Shown: in pieces, positions 50,302 to 57,067 of the stretch
Layout: every line of letters begins with the position of its first letter
Position numbering within the stretch: position 1 is the first letter of the stretch
Assembly: GCA_020848545.1 (NCBI GenBank)
Contig: JADLHZ010000001.1
Location: forward strand, 1 to 57,067
DNA: 57,067 nt
From: Deltaproteobacteria bacterium
GTDB lineage: Bacteria > Myxococcota > JADLHZ01
Reading direction: 5' to 3'
Program-made: the position numbers and the translations under genes
The notes under the pieces: model-generated
Told to the model about the DNA's origin: nothing
The model's database searches: none
The model's input: the letters and a program-made list of their open reading frames with translations, nothing else

Positions 50302-50521
50302 GCGTAGCAAACGCGTCGCACGCTCGCTACGCGTTTGCTACGCCCCACACACCTCTCAACCGCGCGAAAAGGCCGGGGAATTGTCTGCATGGGTCCACGC
50401 TTCGCGGCGCAGGAGACCCCACTCACACAACGATGAAACATTTTTGGTGTGTGACTGGGGTCTCCTACTTGGACCCAAGCAGACAAAGAAGGTCAGAGCA
50501 GAGGTTGAGAGGTGTGTGGGG
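50302..50521. repeat. Large concentric inverted repeats, candidate origin of transfer/replication
   Basis: A hairpin with 15-bp perfect arms (GCGTAGCAAACGCGT 50302-50316 with 50329-50343; 12-nt loop) is followed by a three-tier palindrome centred near 50438. Outer arms are 19/19 bp (CCCCACACACCTCTCAACC 50343-50361 with 50503-50521), middle 16/17 bp (50381-50397 with 50470-50486) and inner 18/19 bp (50411-50429 with 50448-50466). Tiers are separated by unequal bulges. CGCGTAGCA also recurs at 50277 and 50301, and near 50719. The location between ParB3 and the replication-relaxation protein suggests oriT or a replication origin. Loss of a single tier should be testable. Confidence 0.75.
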
Positions 50522-50560
50522 AGAGGATCAGAGAGAAGAGCAGAACAAAGTAGATGAGTC

Positions 50561-50623
50561 AAAGAGAGAGGAGAGGGAAGGAGAAGAAAAGAAGAGAGAG
50601 AAGAAGAAAGAAAAAGAAGAAGA
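50561..50623 (+). repeat. Polypurine tract
   Basis: Sixty-three successive purines (50561-50623), within a longer A/G-rich stretch from about 50487 to 50640. Such strand asymmetry favours triplex or unwound DNA and often lies near origins. It is between the nested inverted repeats and the replication-relaxation gene. Confidence 0.8.
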
Positions 50624-50647
50624 CAAAGACAGAAAACAAACCACCTA

Positions 50648-50692
50648 TCCCCCTGTTGCGAGGCGTCCCCCTTTCCATGAGGACAGGGGGAC
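50648..50692. promoter_or_regulatory. Two competing stem-loops before the replication-relaxation gene
   Basis: TCCCCCTGT (50648-50656) pairs perfectly with ACAGGGGGA (50683-50691), and GTCCCCCT (50665-50672) pairs perfectly with AGGGGGAC (50685-50692). The right arm is shared, so the two stems exclude each other. They lie about 75 bp before the next ATG and may switch its expression. Confidence 0.45.
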
Positions 50693-50767
50693 TGTCGCGG
50701 ATAGAAAAAGCCGCGCCGCGCGTAGCACAGCGCGGACGATTTTTCACCTCGTCGAGCGAGGTGTGCG

Positions 50768-51877
50768 ATGAGCCGATCGACGCGGCCCGTGCGCCTTTCG
50801 AGTCGCGGGGTTTTCATCGTACAGGAGCTGTTCAAACTCAGACGTATGACGTTTGAGCAGCTCGCGTTGCTGCTTGGTCTACCGACGCACAATCGCAGCG
50901 CGGAGATGGTCGTTTGGCGGCTTGAACGGCTCGACCTCCTCTCGCGCGAGAAAGCGCCCAACCACCATCGCAAGGTCGAAGGCGACCCCGAGCTCGTCGA
51001 CTGCGCGCGACTCACCGAGAAGGGCCTGCGGCTCGCGATGGAATCGCTCGGCCGCCAAACGAAGGAGAACCCGCGCGACCTCATCAAGTACTACCAGCAC
51101 TTGCTCATGGGTGTGGACCTCTACCTCGCGGTGGTCTGTTCGCCAGGCGGCGACTGGATGGCTGCGCGCCGTCGCGCGCAGATGTTCGAGTGGTTTTCGT
51201 CGAACGAGGGAACCCGCCTCGAATACGAGCGCATGCGCGAGTTTCACGCCTCGAAGGCAAAGCGCAGCATGGTCACGCCCGACGTGACCATAGAGACCGA
51301 CACGCGGCGCTATCTCGTCGAGATCGAGCGCTCGACGAAGAGCCTCAAAGTCGTGTTCACGAAGATCGACCAGTACGCGGACCTCTTCTCGCCGCTGAAG
51401 ACCGCGGCGGGTAAGCCCGCGTACAAGCTGAAGTACGCGGACGACAAAGAGCCGGTCGTCGTCTTCGTGTTTCAAAGCGAGGAGCGCGCCGAGGCGGCGC
51501 GCAACTACTATACGAAACGGCGTGTGGATCAGGCCTTCCGTCTCGCTTCCTTCAAGTGTGGCTCCGTGGCGACGGTTGCCGAGATGCTGCGGACAGACAT
51601 CTTCGGCGAGCGCAGCTCGGCCGTCATCAGCGCGCCGCCTTTTGCAACGATGAGCGAGGCGGAAGCGAGCGCGGTCAAACGCATGTTCAAGCAAGTGATC
51701 CTCGCGACGGAACGGCTCCAGCGCCTCTACGACGAGCTCGCGCCGAACCTTGCCGGCAGTGGCGCAAAAGACCTCCAACGACCGCAGCTCCCCGATTCGT
51801 TCGAGCGCGTGCGGTCGCTCGTTGATCGCTTGAAGCTGAGCGAGAGTGATGGCCCCGGCTCCGCGGCTGGCGCCTGA
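50768..51877 (+). CDS. Replication-relaxation family protein (putative relaxase/initiator)
   Basis: A 369-residue protein of the Replic_Relax (PF13814) type: N-terminal winged-helix (FIVQELFKLRRMTFEQLALLLG), then PDVTIETDTRRYLVEIERSTKS (about 175-197), a nuclease-fold-like core with Asp and Glu residues, and a long C-terminal coiled region. The family is linked to plasmid replication and DNA relaxation in plasmids that lack a classical relaxase. No other relaxase was found in the window, so this may be it. It starts 4 bp before the end of an open frame through the inverted repeats, and a GAGG is its ribosome site. Confidence 0.72.
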   Translation: MSRSTRPVRLSSRGVFIVQELFKLRRMTFEQLALLLGLPTHNRSAEMVVWRLERLDLLSREKAPNHHRKVEGDPELVDCARLTEKGLRLAMESLGRQTKENPRDLIKYYQHLLMGVDLYLAVVCSPGGDWMAARRRAQMFEWFSSNEGTRLEYERMREFHASKAKRSMVTPDVTIETDTRRYLVEIERSTKSLKVVFTKIDQYADLFSPLKTAAGKPAYKLKYADDKEPVVVFVFQSEERAEAARNYYTKRRVDQAFRLASFKCGSVATVAEMLRTDIFGERSSAVISAPPFATMSEAEASAVKRMFKQVILATERLQRLYDELAPNLAGSGAKDLQRPQLPDSFERVRSLVDRLKLSESDGPGSAAGA

Positions 51878-51994
51878 ACGAGACGGCTCACGATGCGTTT
51901 CTGCACACCACGACGCCACCCGGCCGCTTGGCTCTTCGTTTCGGTTGCCCCGCTCGGTCCTTCCGCCCCCGATGGGGGCTCCTCAAGGAGCCTC

Positions 51995-52069
51995 GGTCGC
52001 TGGAAAAATCTTCGGCGCAAGCGCCCTCGCCCCGCTGCGCGGGTCCCCAAGATTTTTCCTGTCGCGACC
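51995..52069. terminator. Long two-tier hairpin after the replication-relaxation gene
   Basis: GGTCGC (51995-52000) with GCGACC (52064-52069), and GGAAAAATCTT (52002-52012) with AAGATTTTTCC (52049-52059), form perfect arms. GC-rich inner hairpins such as CCCGC-tgc-GCGGG sit between. A-tract and T-tract in opposite arms suggest a bidirectional terminator or another structured DNA site. Confidence 0.5.
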
Positions 52070-52136
52070 ACTCCATTCGCGGACGTCGCTCTTCGGGCGA
52101 ACCAAAACGCCGCACCAAGCGGCAAGGAGAAACGTC

Positions 52137-52334
52137 ATGGAGAGCAAGAAGAGCAATCGCAAGGCCGTGTATCAAATCATCCGGCAGCCCGAAGGCAAAA
52201 AGCCCATCTGGCAGCGCGTCGGGATCGCGTTCGTCAACCGCGACCTCAGCTTGAACGTGAAGCTGAACTCGATGCCAACGAACGGGGAGCTCCACATCCG
52301 CGACTTCGCCACCAAGGACGACTCGGCGGCCTAA
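52137..52334 (+). CDS. 65-residue conserved protein, paralogue of the one at 9041
   Basis: An AAGGAGA site precedes the ATG at 52137. The protein reads KKPIWQRVGIAFVNRDLSLN then VKLNSMPTNGELHIRD, the W-x3-G-x2-F-x3-D frame of the paralogue at 9041-9238, with equal length. No membrane segment or Cys is present. I recall similar short proteins on plasmids beside replication and transfer genes, with no known function. Placement next to the replication-relaxation gene suggests DNA handling. Confidence 0.68.
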   Translation: MESKKSNRKAVYQIIRQPEGKKPIWQRVGIAFVNRDLSLNVKLNSMPTNGELHIRDFATKDDSAA

Positions 52335-52404
52335 GCTCGACGGGCAAGGTGCCGGTCCAACCCCGGCGCTCCCTCCGTTCCCTCTATCATCCAGGAGACA
52401 CTTC

Positions 52405-52785
52405 ATGTTTCGCAAATGCGATCTTCCGCCCACTATCCCGGCGCTCTACGCGCAAGAGGAAAGTCCCGACGCGACCGTCTACGCCCACCTGTTCTTGCCC
52501 GGCACCAAGTGGCACTGGTTTCTCACCGAGTGGAACGGCGACGATGAGGCCTTCGGTCTCGTGGTTGGTCACGAGATCGAGCTTGGCTACTTCGGCCTCT
52601 CGGAGCTCGAGCAGCTGCGCTCCCGGCTCGTCTTGCACATGAACAACGCGCCAGATGAGGGCGGCTATCGCGTGCGCGAGGTGGAGACGAGGGTGATGCT
52701 TGATCCGTCGTTCTCGCCGACTCTCTTGAGCGTCATCCGTGCGCGGTTCGAGCCGAGCGAAGCCGCGCGGGAGGATCGGTCGTGA
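52405..52785 (+). CDS. DUF2958 protein
   Basis: A 126-residue soluble protein with PPTIPALYAQEESPDATVYAHLFLPGTKWHWFLTEWNGDDEAF, read here in pieces: LFLPGTKWHWFLTEW and GYFGLSELEQLRSRL are the DUF2958 core. This family is confined to mobile elements and conjugative transposons and has no known activity. The gene overlaps the start of the primase-polymerase gene (GTGA at 52782), so they are coupled. A CCAGGAGA site precedes the ATG. Confidence 0.82.
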   Translation: MFRKCDLPPTIPALYAQEESPDATVYAHLFLPGTKWHWFLTEWNGDDEAFGLVVGHEIELGYFGLSELEQLRSRLVLHMNNAPDEGGYRVREVETRVMLDPSFSPTLLSVIRARFEPSEAAREDRS

Positions 52786-53570
52786 GCCGCGCAGCACTCG
52801 GCGCCGCGGCACGGCAGTTCTCAATGGATCTCGGCGTCCCCGTGTTTCCCCTTCGCCCTGGCGGAAAAGAGCCAGCGACGACACACGGCTTTTACGAAGC
52901 GTCGAGTGACCCCGCGCGTATCCGCCGCTGGTGGAAGCTCGACGCGTTCAACATCGGCATGCCGACCGGCCGCATGAGCGGCGTCGTGGTTGTCGATGTT
53001 GACATCGACAAAGGCGGCTCGCTCGACTCGCTCGGAGCCTTTGCCCCCACGCTGTCCGCCTCGACCGGTAATGGGCTGCATCTCTACTTCGCCGCCGAGG
53101 GGCGCGAGCTTCGCTCGCGTGTCGGTATCCTCCCGGGCGTCGATGTGCGCGCAGACGGCGGTTACGTTGTCGTGCCCCCAAGCGTTCATCCAAGCGGCAA
53201 GCGCTACGCGTGGATCGATCGGGTGGCGCTTTCCCCGCTGCCGGCCGCGCTCTTCGCCTTGCTGTCGAAGTCGTCTGAGAGCGCGTCGTCGCCGCCGCAT
53301 GCGGCTCCGGTCGAAGCCGACGTCCGGCTTGCTCGAGCTCGCGCCTATATCGGTGCGATGCCCGGCGCGGTTTCCGGCAAGCGCGGGCATGATACGACCT
53401 TTCGTGTCGCGCTCGCTCTTGTGCGCGGATTCGGCCTCGCTGTTGAGGAGGCCTGGCCGATCTTTCACGAGTACAACGCGCGCTGTGTTCCGCCGTGGTC
53501 CGAGCGCGAGCTCGGTCACAAGCTGATCGAAGCCGACAAAGCTCGGTTGCCGCTCGGCTATCTACTCTGA
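52782..53570 (+). CDS. Bifunctional primase-polymerase (PrimPol, N-terminal domain)
   Basis: Plasmid PrimPol enzymes start DNA synthesis without a separate primase. The N-terminal domain has the acidic VVVVDVDIDKGG motif (Asp at 72, 74, 76), STGNGLHLYF (His 100) and GVDVRADGGYVVVPP (about 121-135), the three catalytic motifs. The C-terminus (about 180-262) is a short helical domain like the primase accessory region; no helicase is fused. At 262 residues it is a minimal form. It follows DUF2958 and lies in the replication-relaxation region, so the element has a second priming system besides the iteron origin. Confidence 0.87.
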   Translation: MSRAALGAAARQFSMDLGVPVFPLRPGGKEPATTHGFYEASSDPARIRRWWKLDAFNIGMPTGRMSGVVVVDVDIDKGGSLDSLGAFAPTLSASTGNGLHLYFAAEGRELRSRVGILPGVDVRADGGYVVVPPSVHPSGKRYAWIDRVALSPLPAALFALLSKSSESASSPPHAAPVEADVRLARARAYIGAMPGAVSGKRGHDTTFRVALALVRGFGLAVEEAWPIFHEYNARCVPPWSERELGHKLIEADKARLPLGYLL

Positions 53571-53641
53571 CGCCGCGCGCTCGCGCATAATTGTTTTCCG
53601 GAATCCGAATTGAACACATGTTCAGCCAGACAGGCAACGAC

Positions 53642-53691
53642 AATGCAATCGCATTACCTTTTGATTGACAAGACAATGCAAGTGCATTACC
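53642..53691 (+). promoter_or_regulatory. Duplicated palindromic operator of the PrlF-YhaV pair
   Basis: AATGCAATCGCATTACC (53642-53658) and AATGCAAGTGCATTACC (53675-53691) are two copies of an AATGC-N4-GCATT palindrome, starting 33 bp apart, three helical turns. TTGACA (53665-53670) lies between them, with a weak -10 TACCGA (53688-53693) 17 bp on. This is a clean autoregulation layout for an antitoxin. Confidence 0.6.
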
Positions 53692-53723
53692 GATAAAAGT
53701 GTAGCTGTTACAAGGAGCTGAAG

Positions 53724-54047
53724 ATGCCTGAACAAACTGAAGAATCAAAGCTCACAGATCGCTACCAAACGACCGTGCCCGAGCTTGTGCGCAAGACGCT
53801 CAAGCTCGAGCGCCGAGATCGGATTCGTTACAGCGTTCAGTCGAACGGGACAGTTGTCATGAGTCGCGCTCCTGAGCGCGAGGAGGATCCTGTCCTCGGC
53901 AAGTTCCTCGCGTTTCTCGCCAACGACATGGCGGCCCATCCTGACCGTATCCAGAGCGTCGGTGCCGAGTTCGCCGAACGTTTGCGCTCACTCACCCGAG
54001 GTGTCGAAGTGGATCTCGATGCCCCGCTCTCTGAAGACGACGAATGA
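53724..54047 (+). CDS. prlF-like: PrlF/SohA-family antitoxin
   Basis: A 107-residue protein with an AbrB-like N-terminus (ESKLTDRYQTTVPELVRKTLKL) that binds DNA as a dimer, followed by an acidic tail (VEVDLDAPLSEDDE) that would block the YhaV toxin. AAGGAG is the ribosome site. The stop overlaps the toxin ATG (ATGA). The two palindromes upstream are its probable operator. Confidence 0.85.
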   Translation: MPEQTEESKLTDRYQTTVPELVRKTLKLERRDRIRYSVQSNGTVVMSRAPEREEDPVLGKFLAFLANDMAAHPDRIQSVGAEFAERLRSLTRGVEVDLDAPLSEDDE

Positions 54048-54565
54048 GCGCACCCGTTGTCGTCAACGGCTGGACTATCTTCTCGCACCCGCTTTTTCTC
54101 GACCAGCTCACGGTCTTGGCCGCGAAAGTGGAATCTCTTCGAGATAAGAACCCCGATGGCTACAAGGCAAAGAACCCGACGAAGCGTCTTGCAGCCATCG
54201 TCAAGCTTGCGTTCGAAACGATTCCACAAGACCCAACGCGCGCCGAGTATCGCCAAGGCTCAACGCTTGGCGACGAATACAAGCACTGGTTCAGAGCGAA
54301 ATTTTTTCAGCAGTACCGCCTCTTTTTTCGCTACCACCAAGACCACAAGATCATCGTCTATGGCTGGGTGAACGACGAGGAGACCAAGCGCGCCTACGAC
54401 AGTAAGTCAGATGCGTACCGAGTTTTCGCCAAGATGCTCGCGAACGGCAGCCCGCCAAATGATTGGGACGCGCTGCTAAAGCACGCGAAGAACGCTGAAG
54501 TAACCAACGTTGAACGTGCGGTCGGCTTGGTCAACGAGCCCTCGACCGATGACGTCGACGGCTGA
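54044..54565 (+). CDS. yhaV-like: YhaV-family RNase toxin
   Basis: A 173-residue RelE-superfamily ribonuclease: NGWTIFSHPLFLDQLTVLA at the N-terminus, then QGSTLGDEYKHWFRAKFFQQYRLFFRYH (pieces), and IIVYGWVNDEETKRAYDSKSDAYRVF, all hallmarks of YhaV. It cleaves mRNA in association with ribosomes until bound by PrlF. It is somewhat longer than E. coli YhaV owing to a tail (VGLVNEPSTDDVDG). The pair keeps the plasmid in the population. Confidence 0.87.
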   Translation: MSAPVVVNGWTIFSHPLFLDQLTVLAAKVESLRDKNPDGYKAKNPTKRLAAIVKLAFETIPQDPTRAEYRQGSTLGDEYKHWFRAKFFQQYRLFFRYHQDHKIIVYGWVNDEETKRAYDSKSDAYRVFAKMLANGSPPNDWDALLKHAKNAEVTNVERAVGLVNEPSTDDVDG

Positions 54566-54571
54566 AGCTTG

Positions 54572-54663
54572 AGGGGAAAGCCTTCCCCTGGGCTGCGGTC
54601 GCGCGATCGCGACACGACGCGAAGTGTCTCTTCGCCCACCCCTTCGACGCTGGGGCATGCCCC
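54572..54663. terminator. Cluster of four stem-loops after the YhaV gene
   Basis: AGGGGAA/TTCCCCT (54572-54589), GTCGCG/CGCGAC (54598-54613), GCGAAG/CTTCGC (54619-54635) and the 12-bp palindrome GGGGCATGCCCC (54652-54663). None has a T-run, so termination would be rho-dependent or structural. This marks the end of the replication and toxin-antitoxin region. Confidence 0.45.
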
Positions 54664-54740
54664 CGCTACGCCCCCGGGAATCCTTAAGCGAACATCGCGT
54701 TCATCCTGTGCACGAAGACGTCCAGACAGACGGTGCGTAC

Positions 54741-55109
54741 TCACTTTGATGGCGGGATACACGCCTTGGTGCTGCCTGCTTCTACGCGCGTGATACTCGA
54801 CGAGCAGTTGGACTCGTTGGCAGCCGTCCGATTGAGATTGCACTCGGCTTTGTCCACGCACGCACGGAAACAATAGTTCGTACCGCCCTCGGTGACGCAC
54901 AGCGATCCGCTCGGACAATCGGCGTTCTTCGTGCAGCCTGACAGTCCACAGTAACCGCCCTTGAATCCGGTCAAGCACGCGAGCGGCGGCGTGACCTTCT
55001 GGTTGCAGTCGGCCGTTGCAGTGCACTCTGCGCCAACGCCGATCTGATCCGCTTGAGTGCCCGGACCACACGACGCGATAACAATTCCAAGAACAAGTAT
55101 GAACCTCAT
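54741..55109 (-). CDS. Cys-rich lipoprotein
   Basis: The ATG at 55109 gives a 122-residue lipoprotein (signal RFILVLGIVIASC, Cys at 14). The rest contains repeated C-x(4,5)-DC motifs (ECTATADCNQK, CTKNADCPSGSLCV, CFRACVDKAECN), a pattern abundant in lipoproteins of myxobacteria and of unknown use. It is divergent from the extradiol dioxygenase gene. A longer upstream frame exists but has no start with a ribosome site. Its style supports a myxobacterial host. Confidence 0.75.
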   Translation of the reverse strand: MRFILVLGIVIASCGPGTQADQIGVGAECTATADCNQKVTPPLACLTGFKGGYCGLSGCTKNADCPSGSLCVTEGGTNYCFRACVDKAECNLNRTAANESNCSSSITRVEAGSTKACIPPSK

Positions 55110-55211
55110 GAGCACGTCGACTATCGCATCGCGCGCTGCAATCAAGTGCGCGGCGGCGTGGGCCGTCTCGAGACATCGACTTCGTCTCGGTCGGCGCGAT
55201 AGCCTGCCGTG

Positions 55212-56093
55212 ATGGGGATCTCCGACACCACCAGTCAAACGCCCGTCGTCTTTCTCGGTCACGGCAGTCCGATGAACACGCTCGAGGACAACCGCTACAC
55301 GCGCACGTGGCGTGAGCTCGGGCAGTCGCTGCCCCGGCCGCGCGCCATCCTGACGATCTCTGCGCATTGGTTCATGGGCGCGACGGCGGTGACTGGGATG
55401 AGCAAGCCTCGCACCATCCACGACTTCTTCGGCTTCGGCGCGAAGCTTAGCAACTTCGACTACCCCGCCGCGGGAGCACCCGACGTGGCGAAGGAAGTCA
55501 TCGAGATGTGCAAGCCGCGATGGGTTGGGTTCGACGATGATAGCTGGGGTCTCGATCACGGCACGTGGTCCGTTCTCGCGCACGTCTTCCCAAAAGCCGA
55601 CATCCCCGTCATTCAGCTCTCGATCAATGCGACGAAGCCCATGGACTACCACCTCGATCTCGCAGCGCGCTTGGCTCCGCTGCGCAAGAAGGGCGTGTTG
55701 ATTCTTGGCAGCGGCAACGTCGTCCACAACCTGCGGCGGCTGAACTTTTCGCAGCCGGACCATGGCTTCGATTGGGCGCATCGCTTTGACGACGCAGCAG
55801 CCGAGCTCATGACTGAGGCACCAGGGAACATCCTGAATCTGCTCGGTCACCCGGACTACGATCTTGCCGTGCCTGTGACGGACCACTTCATCCCCTTGCT
55901 GTACGTCGCCGCGCTCGGTGCGGCGGACGGCAAGAAGGCAGCCTCCTTCGCGCGGGGTTATGTCGCCGGGAGCCTGTCGATGAGCTGCTATGCGTTCGAT
56001 GCGAAGTGTCCAACCGCGGCGCGAGCCGACGAAGCCGGAGCGGCAGCCTTGCCCGATCCAGCAGTCGTTCCTCCTGACGACACCAACGCTTGA
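55212..56093 (+). CDS. ygiD-like: Extradiol dioxygenase (4,5-DOPA dioxygenase/YgiD, LigB family)
   Basis: A metal-dependent ring-cleaving oxygenase. VFLGHGSPMN (about 13-22), AILTISAHWF (about 46-55), DHGTWSVL (about 116-123), GSGNVVHNLRRL (about 169-180) and TDHFIPLLYVAAL give the metal-binding His pattern of the class III LigB/YgiD family. The body matches the usual length of 260 residues with a C-terminal low-complexity tail (ADEAGAAALPDPAVVPP). Start at ATG 55212 or GTG 55209. In the window it is isolated cargo with no aromatic pathway nearby. Confidence 0.87.
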   Translation: MGISDTTSQTPVVFLGHGSPMNTLEDNRYTRTWRELGQSLPRPRAILTISAHWFMGATAVTGMSKPRTIHDFFGFGAKLSNFDYPAAGAPDVAKEVIEMCKPRWVGFDDDSWGLDHGTWSVLAHVFPKADIPVIQLSINATKPMDYHLDLAARLAPLRKKGVLILGSGNVVHNLRRLNFSQPDHGFDWAHRFDDAAAELMTEAPGNILNLLGHPDYDLAVPVTDHFIPLLYVAALGAADGKKAASFARGYVAGSLSMSCYAFDAKCPTAARADEAGAAALPDPAVVPPDDTNA

Positions 56094-56114
56094 GGGCGCG
56101 GCAGCGTCTGGGCG

Positions 56115-56528
56115 CTAGCTCACGGTCTCAATCTCGACATCGCTCGTCGTCATGAGCTTGTGGATCGGACAGGCAGCCACCGCGCGGTGAAGCTTGGCTC
56201 GCTGTTCGTCGCTCATCGGCCCGTGAAAGACGACGCGAACGCGCAAGCGGTACTTGCCGGCGCGCTCTTCACTGTCGTCACGTTCGACATGCGACTCGAC
56301 GCGCTCGAGCGGAATGCCGTTGCGTTTGGCGTACCAGGTGGCAGTGAGTGTCTTGCAAGCGGCGAGCGCCGCGTCGAAGTAGTCGTGGGCGCCGGGAGCA
56401 GAGTCCGTGCTTCCCGACGCTGGTCCGACGTCCGCACGAAGGGTGTGCTCGCGAACGGTGAGCACTTGAGGATACTCGCCTGCGCGTTCGGTCTGGCAAT
56501 CGACAGTGTTTGGGGTCTGTGTGGTCAT
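56115..56528 (-). CDS. OsmC-family protein (second copy)
   Basis: A 137-residue OsmC-like protein with Cys residues in ALAACKTLTATWYAKR (Cys about 58) and AVAACPIHKLMTTS (about 121). The lack of the usual longer N-terminus and the changed second-Cys context make it a different subgroup from the copy at 45660. It may act on organic peroxides or sulfane sulfur. It stands alone between the dioxygenase and the truncated regulator. Confidence 0.8.
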   Translation of the reverse strand: MTTQTPNTVDCQTERAGEYPQVLTVREHTLRADVGPASGSTDSAPGAHDYFDAALAACKTLTATWYAKRNGIPLERVESHVERDDSEERAGKYRLRVRVVFHGPMSDEQRAKLHRAVAACPIHKLMTTSDVEIETVS

Positions 56529-56571
56529 GGCTCAGCGACTATCTCATCTCGCTCCAGACCGCATGTCGGGG

Positions 56572-57054
56572 TTAAGATCGCCGAGCCCCGGTCGCCGTTT
56601 CATACTGCTTGAGCTTTCGATACAGCGTCGCCACGCCGATCTTGAGCTGTTCGGCTGCCGCTGCCCTGTTGCCTTGATTCGCGCGGACAACGCCGAGGAT
56701 GTAGTCGCGCTCGACGTCTTCGAGCGGGCGAACGTCCCCGGGGGCGTAGGTGCTCGGAATGGCGAGACCGACTTCCTCCGGCAGATCGTCGACGTCGATC
56801 TTGCTGCCTTTGGCGAGTGCCACTGCGCGCTCCATGGCGTTCTCTAACTCACGAACGTTTCCAGGCCAGCCGTAGCGCACGAGCTGGTTGGCCGCGGCGG
56901 GTGTGATGCCGGTGATTTTTCGGCTCATGCGTTCAGCAGCAGTGTCGGCGCTCGGGCTGAATCGATAGTCACCGGATAGTTTTTCTCGATCTACTTCGTC
57001 GTCGCCGAAGCGGCGCTGCTGGCGGAACGAGAGACGCGGCGGCCAGAAACTTTC
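56572..57054 (-). pseudogene. Remnant of a sigma-54-dependent transcription activator
   Basis: From about 56928 leftward the frame reads ITGITPAAANQLVRYGWPGN then VRELENAMERAVALA, the end of a sigma-54 AAA+ domain. A linker and a Fis-type helix-turn-helix (EDVERDYILGVVRANQGNRAAAAEQLKIG) follow. Upstream, the sequence no longer resembles the AAA+ core (no GAFTGA or Walker motifs) and an in-frame stop lies at 57055-57057. So the N-terminal receiver and ATPase core are missing, by truncation or frameshift, unless the gene resumes in another frame beyond the window. As it is, only the DNA-binding end remains. Confidence 0.65.
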
Positions 57055-57067
57055 TCACGCTGCGACG

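Noticed and set aside
50256-50770. Retron or group II intron RNA
   Set aside because: No reverse transcriptase is encoded anywhere in the window and there is no intron domain V-like sequence.
50253-50771. 172-codon open frame linking ParB3 and the replication-relaxation gene with ATGA overlaps at both ends
   Set aside because: It runs through the nested palindrome and polypurine tract, giving an Arg-rich then Glu/Lys-only sequence. The overlaps are suggestive, but the base-level symmetry is better explained by DNA structure.

Overview
The window looks like part of a large conjugative plasmid, or a plasmid-like integrated element, from a GC-rich member of the Myxococcota. The evidence for the host is the DUF2381-type protein, eukaryotic-like Ser/Thr kinase, WD40 proteins, Cys-rich lipoprotein with C-x(4)-DCPSG-type repeats and large Ig-like surface lipoproteins. 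The evidence for a plasmid is iterons, a Rep protein, one ParA, three ParB proteins, a full type IV secretion gene set, a replication-relaxation protein, a primase-polymerase and several toxin-antitoxin modules. No rRNA, tRNA or core housekeeping gene was seen. Species cannot be named from this sequence.

Layout: (1) 1-6.5 kb: an incomplete WD40 protein running off the left edge, an AbiEi-like antitoxin, a MazE/AbrB protein, a nucleotidyltransferase plus winged-helix pair, and two small minus-strand proteins. (2) 6.5-20.1 kb: one long rightward type IV secretion operon: coupling protein, lytic transglycosylase, VirB2, B3, B4, a small P-loop ATPase, B5/TrbJ, B6/TrbL, B8, a B9/DUF2381-like protein, a small XRE regulator and finally a fusion of a Ser/Thr kinase to a VirB10-like domain. 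(3) 20.1-27.3 kb: an outer-membrane protein, two giant paralogous lipoproteins and a collagen-like lipoprotein. Their promoter matches the one in front of the secretion operon, so they are probably the cell-surface part of the same machine. (4) 27.3-32.6 kb: ParA (MerR-type N-terminus), ParB1, ten iterons (the last five spaced exactly 22 bp), Rep and ParB2. (5) 32.8-41.9 kb: a methyltransferase-helicase-GIY-YIG nuclease defence-like operon, a tyrosine recombinase with a WGR protein, and an AbiE pair. (6) 41.9-49.1 kb: a WD40-caspase protein and a redox/sulfur stress cargo: DUF6132, OsmC, thioredoxin, ScsD/TlpA-like, membrane protein, cytochrome b561, methyltransferase and rhodanese. (7) 49.4-54.6 kb: ParB3, a 220-bp block of large nested inverted repeats followed by a polypurine tract, a replication-relaxation protein, two small proteins, a primase-polymerase and a PrlF-YhaV toxin-antitoxin pair. 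(8) 54.7-57.1 kb: Cys-rich lipoprotein, extradiol dioxygenase, a second OsmC protein and a truncated sigma-54 activator.

The most unusual item is the kinase-VirB10 fusion (17909-20089). A cytoplasmic kinase is followed by one membrane span and a periplasmic VirB10-like channel domain, directly downstream of the VirB8 and B9-like genes. This suggests a type IV secretion system whose energy-sensing scaffold carries its own kinase. The second is the concentric palindrome at 50302-50521, a candidate transfer or replication origin. All assignments are from reading translated sequence and motifs; no database search was run.
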